From Stereocaulon alpinum (taxonomy: Eukaryota > Ascomycota > Lecanoromycetes > Lecanorales > Stereocaulaceae), in contig JAEUBA010000037.1 of the NCBI GenBank assembly GCA_018257865.1, positions 62,001 through 126,000 on the forward strand: a DNA stretch of 64,000 nucleotides, read 5' to 3'. A program made the translations under genes and the position numbers. The notes below the pieces were generated by a model, which saw only the letters and a list, made by a program, of their open reading frames with translations, had not been told where the DNA came from and made no database searches. Shown piece by piece: positions 32,660 through 43,332 of this stretch. Each line of letters begins with the position of its first letter. Positions within the stretch are counted from its first letter, which is position 1.

Positions 32660-33713
32660 TTTGTTTGGAATCGCTTCGTCCGCTCTCGATGTGCTAGGAT
32701 GTTTCCGCTGTGACTAGAATGATACTGGGTCCAAATCTAGGCGAAAAGCATTGACTCGGCGATTCAGTCGAGGCTTGCTGTCCGCGGGATTTGAGGCTCG
32801 CGCAACGAATCAGGCTGAACGCGTCAACATGTGCAAAGACTCCACGAAAAACGCTATTCAGGACTACAAAGCTGTCTTTAAAACAACGCGTTGCCGAAAT
32901 TCGATTGTGGAAACGATAGTCAGCTGACGATCTTGTGAAGATACTGACGTGAAGAAGAATGAAGAATTGCTAAGGACGTGTCGGTGACAGCTGTTGCCTG
33001 AATCGGCATTGCTGCCTAGCGCTAACCTAACCTAGGGAAGCGTTTCTACTGGAAGGGTCGCCTTTTAGAGACCTTTTTGGAACCAATCAAGAGAGTCACG
33101 TCAAAGACAAAAGATATTCCACACCACCCGGAAAGGTCCCAGAAGTCGAGCCCCAGAGCGGCCCTGAAACCCCTCTAATTAGGTACTATCCAAGCCTTAG
33201 GGGCTCTTTTTAGAGGGTTTCGGATAGGCTCCTCCCCGCCCGTAAAAACACAAAATCAATTTCATCCATGACGTGCCACTTTCTCCCTCCGTGGCAGCTA
33301 GCACTGCCCCACCGATCAATCACGGTGTAACGTTCACAAGCACTCCGGGACACATGCCCCCACAAACCTTGGCTGAGTGCTTACACATCACCTCTTCGAA
33401 TCCCGGACCCTCCAAGTCCCGGACTCCGCTACTTACAACGCTGAACAAAGCGCATCCTTCTGACTTTGCTTGGCACGTATACGTAGCTTAAAGGAACAGC
33501 AAAGCAAGCTTCCAATCTCCGAATCCTAGTTCTTCCAGATTCCAAACTCTCAACATAGCCCCAAAAAGAAGAAACTAAACCAGATATCTCTAACCTCGCC
33601 ACCCATAAAAGCAAACCCAACCCCATCGACTCCAAATTCCGCTCTTGAATCTCCACTAAACCAGGACCGAAGTCTCCCCCAGAAAAAAATCACCATCTAA
33701 GACCCTCCCCGTC
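32660..33713. other. Intergenic region with imperfect inverted repeat
   Basis: About 1 kb upstream of the HET gene. It holds an imperfect palindrome at 33167-33220 (left AAACCCCTCTA, right TAGAGGGTTT, one base different in length). Short frames here have no support. Confidence 0.5.
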
Positions 33714-34076
33714 CTACGAACCAAACCAAGAGCATTTCGCTCTCCTCACATCTACGAGGTCCCCCCCGTCTGCCCCTAGCCCCAGCGAACAAACACAGTC
33801 CGCACACTCAAAAGCCTCGAAGACCTCCTCCAGCTCGTAGTAATAGCTTATAAACTCTTTTTGAAGGATAGTGCGTCCTCCACCCTTCCTCACCCCCTTC
33901 GCTGCCTTGGATCGTATCGAAGAAGTCCTTGTTGTATTGGGGTGTAAGATTAAGAAGGGATGTGCGTTGACTGTTGATGTCGAGGAATGGTCTTGTGCTG
34001 TTGGGGCCGGGGGTTGATATTGGGCTTTTGGAAGGAGGGAAGGAGGTGGTGGAGATACGTAGTAGATGGTACTCAT
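33714..34076 (-). CDS. Hypothetical proline-rich 120-aa protein
   Basis: An ATG-initiated minus-strand frame beginning MSTIYYVSPPPPSLLPKAQY, with a Pro-rich N-terminus, a Thr/Ser/Arg middle and a C-terminus containing EFISYYYELEEVFEAFECAD. No family is recognised. It lies 157 bp downstream of the SPT10-like gene on the same strand. An overlapping frame at 33808-34170 makes the assignment uncertain. Confidence 0.35.
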   Translation of the reverse strand: MSTIYYVSPPPPSLLPKAQYQPPAPTAQDHSSTSTVNAHPFLILHPNTTRTSSIRSKAAKGVRKGGGRTILQKEFISYYYELEEVFEAFECADCVCSLGLGADGGDLVDVRRAKCSWFGS

Positions 34077-34233
34077 TTGTTGTATAGCGAGTATTTGACG
34101 CGCGAACAAAGCCGCCGTACACCAAAACTACCTCTTGAAATAATCGACATCGGCCAACATGCGAATACAATCATCTACAGCAAGCCCCCCCCCCCGTACC
34201 CAACACTCCCCCCGCAAGCACGAATCCTAAACC

Positions 34234-36184
34234 TCACATAACAGAATACTTATACGGCGTAAACCCCCCCATCCCATCTCCCTCTTCCTCTTTCCTTCTC
34301 TCAGCAGCAGCAGCAGCACCATCATGCAAACTCCCCTCTCCATCCTGAAACGCCATCGGATCATCGCCTTCCCTTACATGTCTCTCCGTCGCCATCCTCG
34401 TATCTGGTTTTTGCGTCTGCGAATGTTGTTGTTGCGACTGAGGATCTTCCATTTCGAAATCCACGTAGCGTCCTTCGTCTGCGTTGGTTGTATTGGTGTA
34501 GGCGTCTAATTGTCGCGGGGTGTCAAATTGTTGGTGAGGATGGGAGTGGGAAGATTGATGGCCTGTTATTTGCGGGTCCAGCGGGATGTCGTTGTAGTCC
34601 TGTAAGGCGCGCATGTTGGCGACGGGGGCTTGTTGGTGGTGATTTAGTTCTGGGGACATTGACATTGATTCGTTGTTGCTTTTTATTGGGGCTGGGGTTG
34701 CTTGGTAGTTGACTAGTCTTTCGATCATGCTGTTTGGATCATTGGGTTGGCCGTTCCCACCCAAGGTTCTTCGGAGTTGTCCGCCCGCGCCTGGATTGTT
34801 GGGATCGCCCATCGGTCGCACAGTGGGTGCTTTGGCGGCTGTTTCTTTACAGTCGGGGCAGTTCTTGATGACGAGGCTGACGGTCTCCTTGATGCGTACC
34901 CAGTGGTATTTTTCAGCAATAGTGGCGGTCGTTTTGTTGATGCCGCCATGTCCTTGTACATGCACTGTTCGACCTATCTCGTATTGTCGTTGCGGATCGC
35001 TAACTACTTCTTTGTCTTTCAGCATCAGCCTCTCGCCCTGGCCGTCCTCTTCAGGTATTAGCTTGTAATGCGTAGCTGCGCTACGAAGTCGACTCTTCTC
35101 GGCTCTGTCGGCTCCGCTGGGATATGTGCCATTCTTGAGATAGAAGCGAATCTTGTCGAAGCGCTCTTCGGAGACGAAGTCTTCGCCTTCTGGACCGAGA
35201 TCGCGGCCGTAGATTATTGCGTCTACGAGCTCGTCTGGATGCGATCGAAGGTTGCCACAGGCTTTGACGCGGCCGATTCGTTTGAAGCCGAGGGCATCCC
35301 AGATGCGGCAGGAAGCAACGTTGGTTTCGTACACGAGATTAAAGACCGAGTATGAATAACCCTAGGAGGACACTCAGCACCGATCATGGTGCCAAAAGCT
35401 AAAGACATATTTGTCTATCAAGGCACCTCGATGAAAGGAAAACAAAGATGATACATAGACGGGGAAGCTTAGATCACGTCGCCAAAATGTGTAACCGAGA
35501 ACACGTCTGAAGATGGGGAGGCAGAACGCCTTTGGCACCGAGAAATACGCAGAAAAGTTCACTCACCAACTTAGGAGCCCACTCCAAATATCCTTCTCCC
35601 ATCAACCTTCCCACCCCCCTATTCCTCGCCGCCTCCGTTACAAGAAAACCCCCGTTACAAATATGACTACTTCGTCCCGGATAATTCGGCTTAACATAGA
35701 AACTCCCCAAGCAAACCTCTTCCCACCTCTCCCCCCTTTCCTCCATCTCCCTCACCTCCTCAATACTCCCTACCTCCCCTAATAACATGACCGCCCCAAA
35801 ATTCTGAAACCAGTAGGTTCCGAATGTTGAGACGGGCATGGACGTCATCATAGGGTAAGTATCGCCCTTTTCGATTTCGAGGTTAAGTTGGTTGCAGAGG
35901 TAAGTTAGCAGACGTGGGGGTACGGCGGTGGGGGTAGAGAAGGGGAGGAGCGAGGCTATGGTTATGCGATCGCGGAGAGTTACTTGGCGTGGGACTATCG
36001 AAGGGGGTATTTGGGGGTCTGTGGGGGTTGGGTAGGGAGGTGTGCCGGAGGTGCGGTAGATGGCCGGGGCCGTGGGGTCTTCGAGCATGGCTGGCATCCT
36101 GATGTCTGGTGTAGATCCGAAAAAGCTAGAGCTAGGGTTTGCAATTGAAGTGACGAAAGCGGGCTGAAATGGGTTAGTCAGCAT
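34234..36184 (-). CDS. SPT10: SPT10-like GNAT acetyltransferase with HHCC zinc finger
   Basis: A 581-aa protein in two exons, 36184-35567 and 35361-34234; the 205-bp intron joins EGYLEWAPKL to GYSYSVFNLVYETNVASC. Residues ~60-255 form a GNAT acetyltransferase fold, with VCLGSFYVKPNYPGRSSHIC, the acetyl-CoA loop NGGFLVTEAARNRGVGRLMG and the closing ALGFKRIGRV. An integrase-type zinc finger follows: His340, His344, Cys374 and Cys377 (H-x3-H-x29-C-x2-C, in VHVQGHGG and KNCPDC). This pairing is the signature of yeast Spt10, which binds histone-gene promoters through its HHCC finger and activates them. The C-terminal ~170 residues are Gln/His/Ser-rich and disordered. It is divergent from the GST gene. 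Binding of histone promoters here is by homology only. Confidence 0.86.
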
Positions 36185-36787
36185 GGTGGAACCTTCTCGG
36201 GCGAACGAATGGACAAATGGATATGTTTCTTATCTGCAAAGGAAGTCGAACAGGAATTGAAGGGAAGGGGGGACATACTGTTGCTTCAGCCTTGCGCTAA
36301 GAGGCTCTTTATGTGTAGCAGACTGACTGATGCGCACGTTGCACTTTGTATCACGACTGTATTTGGTCGAGCAGCGGTGATGAGAAAAACGAGGGAAATT
36401 CTGAGTTCTGCGCGAGAAGATAGCAGACTCGCGCTAGCGGTTCCTAAAGCCGAAATAACCCCGGCTAGCCCACCGCGGGAGTTGACCGGCATTCTAGGCG
36501 GGCTCCACCAAAAAGTCGTGGTCACGCTCAAATTGATTCCTAATCATTGTCAACGATGGACATGTTGCTTACAGTACACGCCATGAAGTGTAGGCTCATC
36601 CAAGCTAAGATCGATTTCGCTATGTTGAATGCGAGACCGGTCAAACCCCGTAGTAGAACTTTGTGTTGGTTGAAGGGTGCCGATTACTTCCCTGTGCCGC
36701 AGCTCTCCGGGCTGCTTGATTGATAATCGGAAGGATGGCCAGTGCCACGTCACCTTGCATCTTCCCTTGCATCATCTATAGTATAAA
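36185..36787. other. Divergent intergenic region
   Basis: 603 bp between the starts of the SPT10-like gene (-) and the GST gene (+). A TATAAAA string lies directly against the GST ATG (about 36781-36788), too close to act as a usual TATA box. Nothing else is recognised. Confidence 0.55.
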
Positions 36788-37691
36788 ATGGCGGACAACT
36801 CTAAAGACTGCCCCTTCCTGGTCAACATGGCTACTACCACGCATACGGAGAGCCTTACCAACGGGCAGAGCCCAGAAAGTATGATACTAGCCATGATCTG
36901 TAGCTGCGCCCAGACGCTAATATTCGATAACAGTCACGCTCTATACCAACCATGGTTGTCCTTGGGCTCACCGAGCCCACACAACTCTCCGTGCTCTCAA
37001 CATTCCCTACAAGGAGGTCATCATCCCGCTTGACCGCCCTCGCGACCCCTGGTATCTCGAGATCAACCCGCGTGGTCTCGTCCCTAGTATCAAGATCACA
37101 ACAGCAGATGGCAAGATCAAAGATGAGATCATCACCGAATCCGGTATCGTGTCTACCTTCCTCGCCGAGATGTTCCCAGACAGCAAGTTCTGGCCGAGGA
37201 GTGAAGAGAATCCGTTGATGAGAGCAAGGATTAACTTCTTTGTCGACACATGGTTTACCATGGTCAATAAGCTTATGTACCCAATTTTCATGGCTGAGGG
37301 AGAGGAGAAGGAGAAATTAGGAAGCCAATTGGTGGCTGCTGTCAAGAAGGAGATTGAGCCGCTGTTGGAAAACGCGGAACCGTTCTTTGGTGGAAGCAAG
37401 CATATCACACTTGCCGAGGTATGATCAGCTTCTACCAACTGCTTCATAAATTCAGCGCTGACCACATCTTGCTAGGCTTTGACTGCTTCTTTCGTAGTAC
37501 GGTACCGGGCTTACACTGATGGAGGCTTGATGCCGAGCGTACTCAAAGAATTGGATGCATTGCCGAATTATAGCAAATGGAGTAAGGCGGTGTGCAATGA
37601 GGACAGCGTTACTTATATCTTTGATGGGCCTGAGATATTGAAGCGGACGGCTGAAAGGATAGCGAAGTTGAACGCCGAGGCTAAAAAATGA
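36788..37691 (+). CDS. Glutathione S-transferase, omega-like
   Basis: A 263-aa glutathione transferase. Exons are 36788-36878, 36934-37418 and 37476-37691, with introns of 55 and 57 bp. The thioredoxin-fold N-domain starts ITLYTNHGCPWAHRAHTTLR, with Cys39 in a C-P-W-A-H context as the likely catalytic cysteine, which points to the omega/GTO type (thiol transferase or dehydroascorbate reductase) rather than Ser/Tyr GSTs. The glutathione-binding strings PRGLVPSIK and ITESGIVSTFLAEMFPD are present. The helical C-domain runs from RARINFFVDTWFTMV to ALTASFVVRYRAY and LKELDALPNYSKWSKAV. The first ~30 residues are a nonconserved extension; an internal ATG at codon 14 could also be used. It is convergent with the ankyrin gene, with the stops 144 bp apart. 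Confidence 0.92.
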
Positions 37692-37835
37692 TGTGGACGA
37701 TCTTTAAGCCAGGATGAGACGGTAGAAATTGCGATGCAGCATGTGTATACGGCCACAATATGGTGAGAATGCATCTCATATGAGAAGCGTCTCGGACTTG
37801 ATTTTGCAAGGTTCTTGACCAACATATTCCGTAAG

Positions 37836-40455
37836 TCATATTGAAGACCGCCTTTGGCTTGGCAGTGTCAGAAGTCGCGTGGGCCATGGTGCAGCAACTC
37901 CATTTCGGCCTTGATCCGGAGTATCCACATCGAAAGACCCATCAGCGGAATCCAGGGCGTCCTCCCAGATCTCGTGATCGTCTTTTGCACTAATTTCGAT
38001 CCATCCAGGTGACTCGTCGTCGTTGAACAGTCCTCCTTGCACATCGTCATCATCGTCTTCGAAACATTTCTGTTGATCTTTCCGGATGCTTTCCACCAGA
38101 GTCTCGAAAGCTGTGTACCACTTCAGAGTGTCTTCATCGCGCGGCTGCAGGCTCACATCTGCCCATTGCTTGTTCTCGTCTCTGCGCCACTGGGCGTCTG
38201 CCATTGCAGTAAAGCCATCCTTGTTCCTCTCATCAATGTTGATGTGGCCTAGTGCGGCTGACTCAAGGAGTGTCAATGTCTCCATGTCTCCGTAGCGAGC
38301 AGCTGTGTGCAGGATTGTGTATCCCAATTCGCTTTTGCCGGGCTTTCCGCATGCCTGTCTTTCGATTAGGATTCTTATGTTCTGGTGACAATTGCGAAGG
38401 ATAGCAAGGTGTAAAGCTGAGCGATTTCTCTTATCCGTCGCATTGGTATCGGCGCCTTTGTCCAGTAATTGTGATAAGGTGACCGGGCAATCTTTGTGTG
38501 CAGCCCAATGCAGAGGCCTCCATCGTTCATCGTCCTCGCTTTCAATATCTGCCTTAAAGCCCACGAGGATTTCCAGGAAGCTCGGGTCGTCCTTTTTTGA
38601 GGCAACGTAACTCAACACCGTCCTGCCGCGAGAGTCTTTCGCCTCGACATCTGCGTCATTGAGTAATAAGAGTCGCATACACTCGCTGTCACTAGCTCTT
38701 TCAGACCAATGTAGAGGAGTTTTATCAGCTACATCGGGTTTATTGACATTTGCACCATGCTCCAGGAGTTGTCTGACAGCCTTACAATCGCCTCTCTGTG
38801 CCGCCCAGGACAGAGTTGTTCGTCCCGAAACATCGACTTCATCAACTGTGGACTTCTTTGTATATCCCAGAACGTCCTCGAATAGCTTGCCAGAGATACC
38901 CAGATAGGCTGTATGCATTTCCGAAAAGTGGAATGAATCTAGATGAGACTGGTCGCTGAAGAGGTCTTTTAGTAAGTTCAGCTCATCTTCTGCCCAATCT
39001 TCTGATTCGCCCAGAATCTTTTCCCATGCCATGAAGTATGGAAACCTTACTCTATGTCAGTACCTGAACGAGAAGTATAGTAACAAGAGTCGACTCACGC
39101 TCCTGAAGAATTCTCGAAGAAGACATCAGACCCTTCGAGTACCAATAGCTCAATGGTTTGAAAGTGCATCTTTCGAAGTGCCCACTGTTGGCTGAGTCAG
39201 ACAATTTAATATGTTGTTGGGGAAAGTCTCACATGAAGCGCTGTATTAAAATGAGTATCAACATCAAGTACAGATCCAGTTCCATTGCCTAGCAGACGCT
39301 CGACATGATTACACCCTCCCCGGAAGACAGCCATGAAGATATCCGAATCATCAGGACGGACTCTCATCATACGAGCGGAGAACTCAAGCCCTCCTGGATG
39401 ACCGATACCCATGGTAAAGGATATGGTACGCCTCAAAAACCATTGAGGAAATGCGTAGGTAATCTTCGCTGATCGACTCTGACAAATGGCCTCATCACAA
39501 CCTCGGCTGAACCAAGGGGATGCTTGATATCCTACGAAAAGTGTACCAAGGAGTGTATTCAGCACGTTGGGGCTCTTGAGGCGATTCCGTCTGTGACACG
39601 CGCAGCCGCAGTTGAGGGCACAGGTATTCTTGGTGACTTTTAAACTTGTAGGAAACGATTGTGCCTTGCTGAGCGTTCGTCGTGGTCGTGTTTTCTTGTC
39701 CGTGACGGGTGACGTTGTGCTAAGAGAATTGTAGGACGGCGGTAATGATCCAGCATGTGAGGTCGATGCCAGACTTTGTTCAGCAACAGCCTCTTCAGTG
39801 TCATAAGTAGCATCGTTCTCTCCATGGGTGGACTCTGAATATCTTCCATGAGGTCCAAACAGGCCTTGTACCTGGGATATGAGCGCTTCACCTGCCAGAT
39901 CGACCTGGTTGCCAAGGGTTTGTATCGAAAAGGTCAAATGTCGTAGTTGAATGTCGACCGCTAGTGAGGCAGACCTTGAAACAGTTAGCAGCTACCTGTC
40001 GAATGACCGGTCATTGAAATTCCAACATACGAGGCGAGGAGGCTCAGCGCTGCAGAGAGGTCGGTTCTGTCAGTTCGGAGCTGGTCCTTCAGTTCTCGCA
40101 CTTTCGACGCCGATCGCAACCATCCGACTCGGTCAAGCTTCCTTTCACCACCGTTATCCCTGACGATAGTAAGGCCATCCCTAATCAAATCTTCCAGCTC
40201 GAAAAGTGTGGTTTGAGCTCTTTCAAGTGATCTACAGAGATTCGTGATCGCAGCGGTATGGATTGTCTCAGAATGCTCTCGAAGCAGATGTTCGACAGCT
40301 TGCACGACGCAGTAGAGGTCGGCAACCTCGTTATTGAGTGCCAGTAGGATGCCTGGGGCATGACGTAAGGCTATGAGCTTGCTGAATCCCTTGCCAACCG
40401 CTCCAGCTGCGCCAACGACGGTCAGGATGCTTGCGGTGAGTGAGAGCGGGTCCAT
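37836..40455 (-). CDS. PigL-N/Helo-like N-terminus plus ankyrin-repeat protein
   Basis: An 827-aa protein in four exons: 40455-39996, 39960-39233, 39184-39099 and 39045-37836. The first ~150 residues (MDPLSLTASILTVVGAAGAV..., LRHAPGILLALNNEVADLYC) match the fungal N-terminal helical domain seen on many ankyrin and NLR-type proteins (PigL-N, related to Helo-like death domains). A Cys/Ser-rich middle follows (CALNCGCACHRRNR, TLLGTLFVGYQASPWFS), then a long ankyrin array (~residues 380-760) with clear repeats such as SGRTTLSWAAQRGDCKAVRQ, DKTPLHWSERASDSECMRLL and NRSALHLAILRNCHQNIRIL. The C-terminus is acidic. The first intron must be only 35 nt (39961-39995) to keep frame; the others are 48 and 53 bp. 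A role in non-self recognition or signalling is inferred from architecture only. Confidence 0.82.
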
Positions 40456-43332
40456 CGTATGGTTCTAGCAAGGAGAGAACACCATAAAATGAAATAAGGC
40501 TAATATGAGCATTGGATGGTATACGTGGACGAAGCTACGGTGGCATGGACGGTCATAGAGTGGAGAAAATTCCAGGTTCGACTGAGACCAAGGGACAATG
40601 TTGAGAGAGGGCAGGTGCGCAGCAGCTCTAAGTACCTTTGATAATTCTTCAGCCTCACGGCAATTTCCGAAGGTTGCCTTATCGGAAGCTCGTTTGCTGC
40701 ATAGCTGCCCAATGACAGCGCCACAAGGCTACACCAGGTGCAACTACATAAGATGCCAAGAATCAATGCGTACCTTACCAAGAGACAAAGGCAGACCTGA
40801 TGGTGTCAAGAAGCTTGTGGTGAGTATCATGAGCGAAGAACAAGGTATGAACGAAGACTTGCTACCGTGGTAGGGCCCTAAGACTTTTTGTAAGCCAACA
40901 TCGCAAGGCCAGCTGGTCTACGGCGGTGAATCAACACCAGAGAGAGATAACAATGTCGTAGGAAGTGGTGCTTTGAAAATGTAATAGGCAAGGATATCGA
41001 GGCATGATTTCAGAGGTACTCAGCCTCCAGCCCCCACCATCCGCCAACAGCCACGCTGGAAGGCTAGCGAATAACGGGCAGCGCACACTTTGTGACTAAA
41101 ATCACTATCCATTTGCGGCTATGCTTTCCTCATCCTGTGAGTTGCCTATCGTTGAGCTCAGCGCGTAAAATTGCCATCTATGGTCGCTGGCATGCCTTCT
41201 CGCCTGTCTAGAAGGTACCTTATTACGGCACTAGAGTGGTGTCATGTAATCACGCCATCACAGGCAGCATAACGTCGTCCCTAACAAGGAATATGTTCGT
41301 GGGCTCACAAAGGATTCACCCGCCAAGTTGTCATTTCCCCAAGATGTTGCCCGCCCAGGGAACCCTGTAGAATAGCCTGGAGTTGGCGGCTTTGAGAACG
41401 GGTGACTCCTCGGAAGGGTGCCCCCAGGTTCCCTAAAGGAGCTGCTTTGGGGCCCACTGACCACTTCGGCCTTTGTCAAATTGGAAAGTCTCAGTAGGAG
41501 ATACGAATTAATCAATGGTTTCTCGGGCGGGGGCCCCTATACGCCAGCACCCTAAGCCAGCCCCTGGGTTGAACTGGGGTTCGAGTAATGGGGATTCTCT
41601 GGGGGTGTTGGGGTCCGCGTTCTGGGGTACTGGGAACTGTGCTCTCCTTGATGAGGAGGGAGACGTTCTGCTACGCATGAGACTCAATATAATTATGGAA
41701 ATTATATCAAGCTCCAAGAGCCCCTTCAGTCACACTACAATCCAAAAACATCATCCATCTCTTTCAGTGCAATAGCTGCTACCAGAATCATGTCCTTACA
41801 AACTACAAGGCTCTATCGAAACAGCTCCTAGTCCACCAAACACTAACAACCGTCCACAATTTCCACTCCTCTTCCATCATTTTCCTCTGTTTCTCCTCCT
41901 CCTACCATTATCATCCCAAATAAGCCATATACATAGCCCCCCACAACTCCACAACAGCAACCCCGATTTCCATAATAGCCGCAGCCTCATACCCAGACCA
42001 ACAGTCCCTCTCCTCACCTCAAGCACTACCAGCCCGCTCAATCGAGGGCATATCCATGTTCACACCATTCAATCGGGCTCGGGACACAATAGATCTCTCA
42101 ATACTCCTTCCGCTCGAAGCCATACCAAAGCGGTACGTATCCTATCCCACCCTAACATAGAGCAGTGCGGGACGTACACAATTCCCAGCTATCACCCGAA
42201 TACAAAGCGGGACGCATCTCCATGCCCGCTATGCCCAGGTCAAGCCTCGATCTTACCCCATAAATACATATCTCAGAGCGGGACGGCCCCATTCCCATAC
42301 CATTACCCCATACCCATACCACATCCCTACCCCAACCCCCAGCCCCCAACCGCACGGGACAGCAGAGCCTCGCGTCCCCAGCACGGGCTAAAACCCTAAG
42401 CAGATCAACCCGGCTGCAACGGGTCGCAACAAGGATTACTCCGATCTGGGCTATTATTGTTAGCAAGGGTAGAACACCTAGCCATGGGGGCGGAAAGTAA
42501 GACATATTGTTCGTATTGGTATCAGCTATGGCATCGGACTCAGCATTCGCACCAAGAACACAAGCGATATTGGCAGCGAAACGCGTGCACAAACCTAACC
42601 TACCCTTCCATCGACTCTGACACCATCGTCAATGTCTTAAGTGATTCGATGTACAGGCTGAGGTAGTTGTCCGCAGTTGGATCCAGACGCACGTCCCGCC
42701 GGCTACAACCGGCCACCCACGGCCCCCGCCACCCACCAAACCTCCCAAGCGTTCTGTCAAGACGCCCTAGCTCAAAGCATCAACGGAAACCTCCCATCCC
42801 CAGCAAGCTAATAGCCCTAGGCCCAAAACCCCATAGCCCACACTTCCAAGCCGCGACCTTCCTTCCTAAGGTAGGTACTTTAAGGTTCAATGATTCCATT
42901 CCACTCCCCAAAAGTCTCATGTCACTTGGACCATGGGTTGGGGGCTGGGTATTGCGCTTGAGGGATGGATTTGAAATGAGGCTTTTGATTAAGGTTGGCT
43001 TGGGCAGGAAAGAGGGTAAGAGGCGGAAGGTCTAGGGTAGGTGGTGTCAATGCCAAGGAAGGAAGTGAGGATGCGTGAGGTGGTTGTTGGATGTGAGGTG
43101 GGATGGATGTGTTAGAGAGAGAAAGAGGGGGGGGGAGGAGTGAGGAAATGGTCTGGTGGAGAAGGGTGGACGGGGTCAAGTGATATTGATAGAGATAGAG
43201 CAGAAGCAAGTATGATGCTCAAGCAATGGCACGAGCCAATATGCATGGCTTCGTACACTCACTCTCTGCACTCAATCTGCCAGTAAATTTCGCCCAAAGC
43301 ACTCGCAAACCATGTATATGAACACATCCAGC
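40456..43332. other. Gene-poor stretch
   Basis: About 2.9 kb without a gene I can support. Minor candidates are a minus-strand frame at 40500-40781, a plus-strand frame at 40598-40873 and an ATG frame at 42152-42505 (MSYFPPPWLGVLPLLTII, one hydrophobic stretch); none has a family signature. A CGGGAC motif recurs several times at 42168-42360, and there is a purine-rich patch at about 43110-43200. Confidence 0.5.

Noticed and set aside
33368..33405. tRNA-like strings (TTGGCTGAGTG and TTCGAATCCCGG)
   Set aside because: The two box-like motifs are only about 28 bases apart and no acceptor or anticodon stem forms.
35374..35562. 62-codon minus frame
   Set aside because: Falls entirely in the 205-bp SPT10-like intron; the exon join without it restores the GNAT fold sequence.
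36781..36788. TATAAAA as TATA box for the GST gene
   Set aside because: It abuts the ATG, leaving no room for a 5' leader; a start further downstream in the frame would be needed for it to act.
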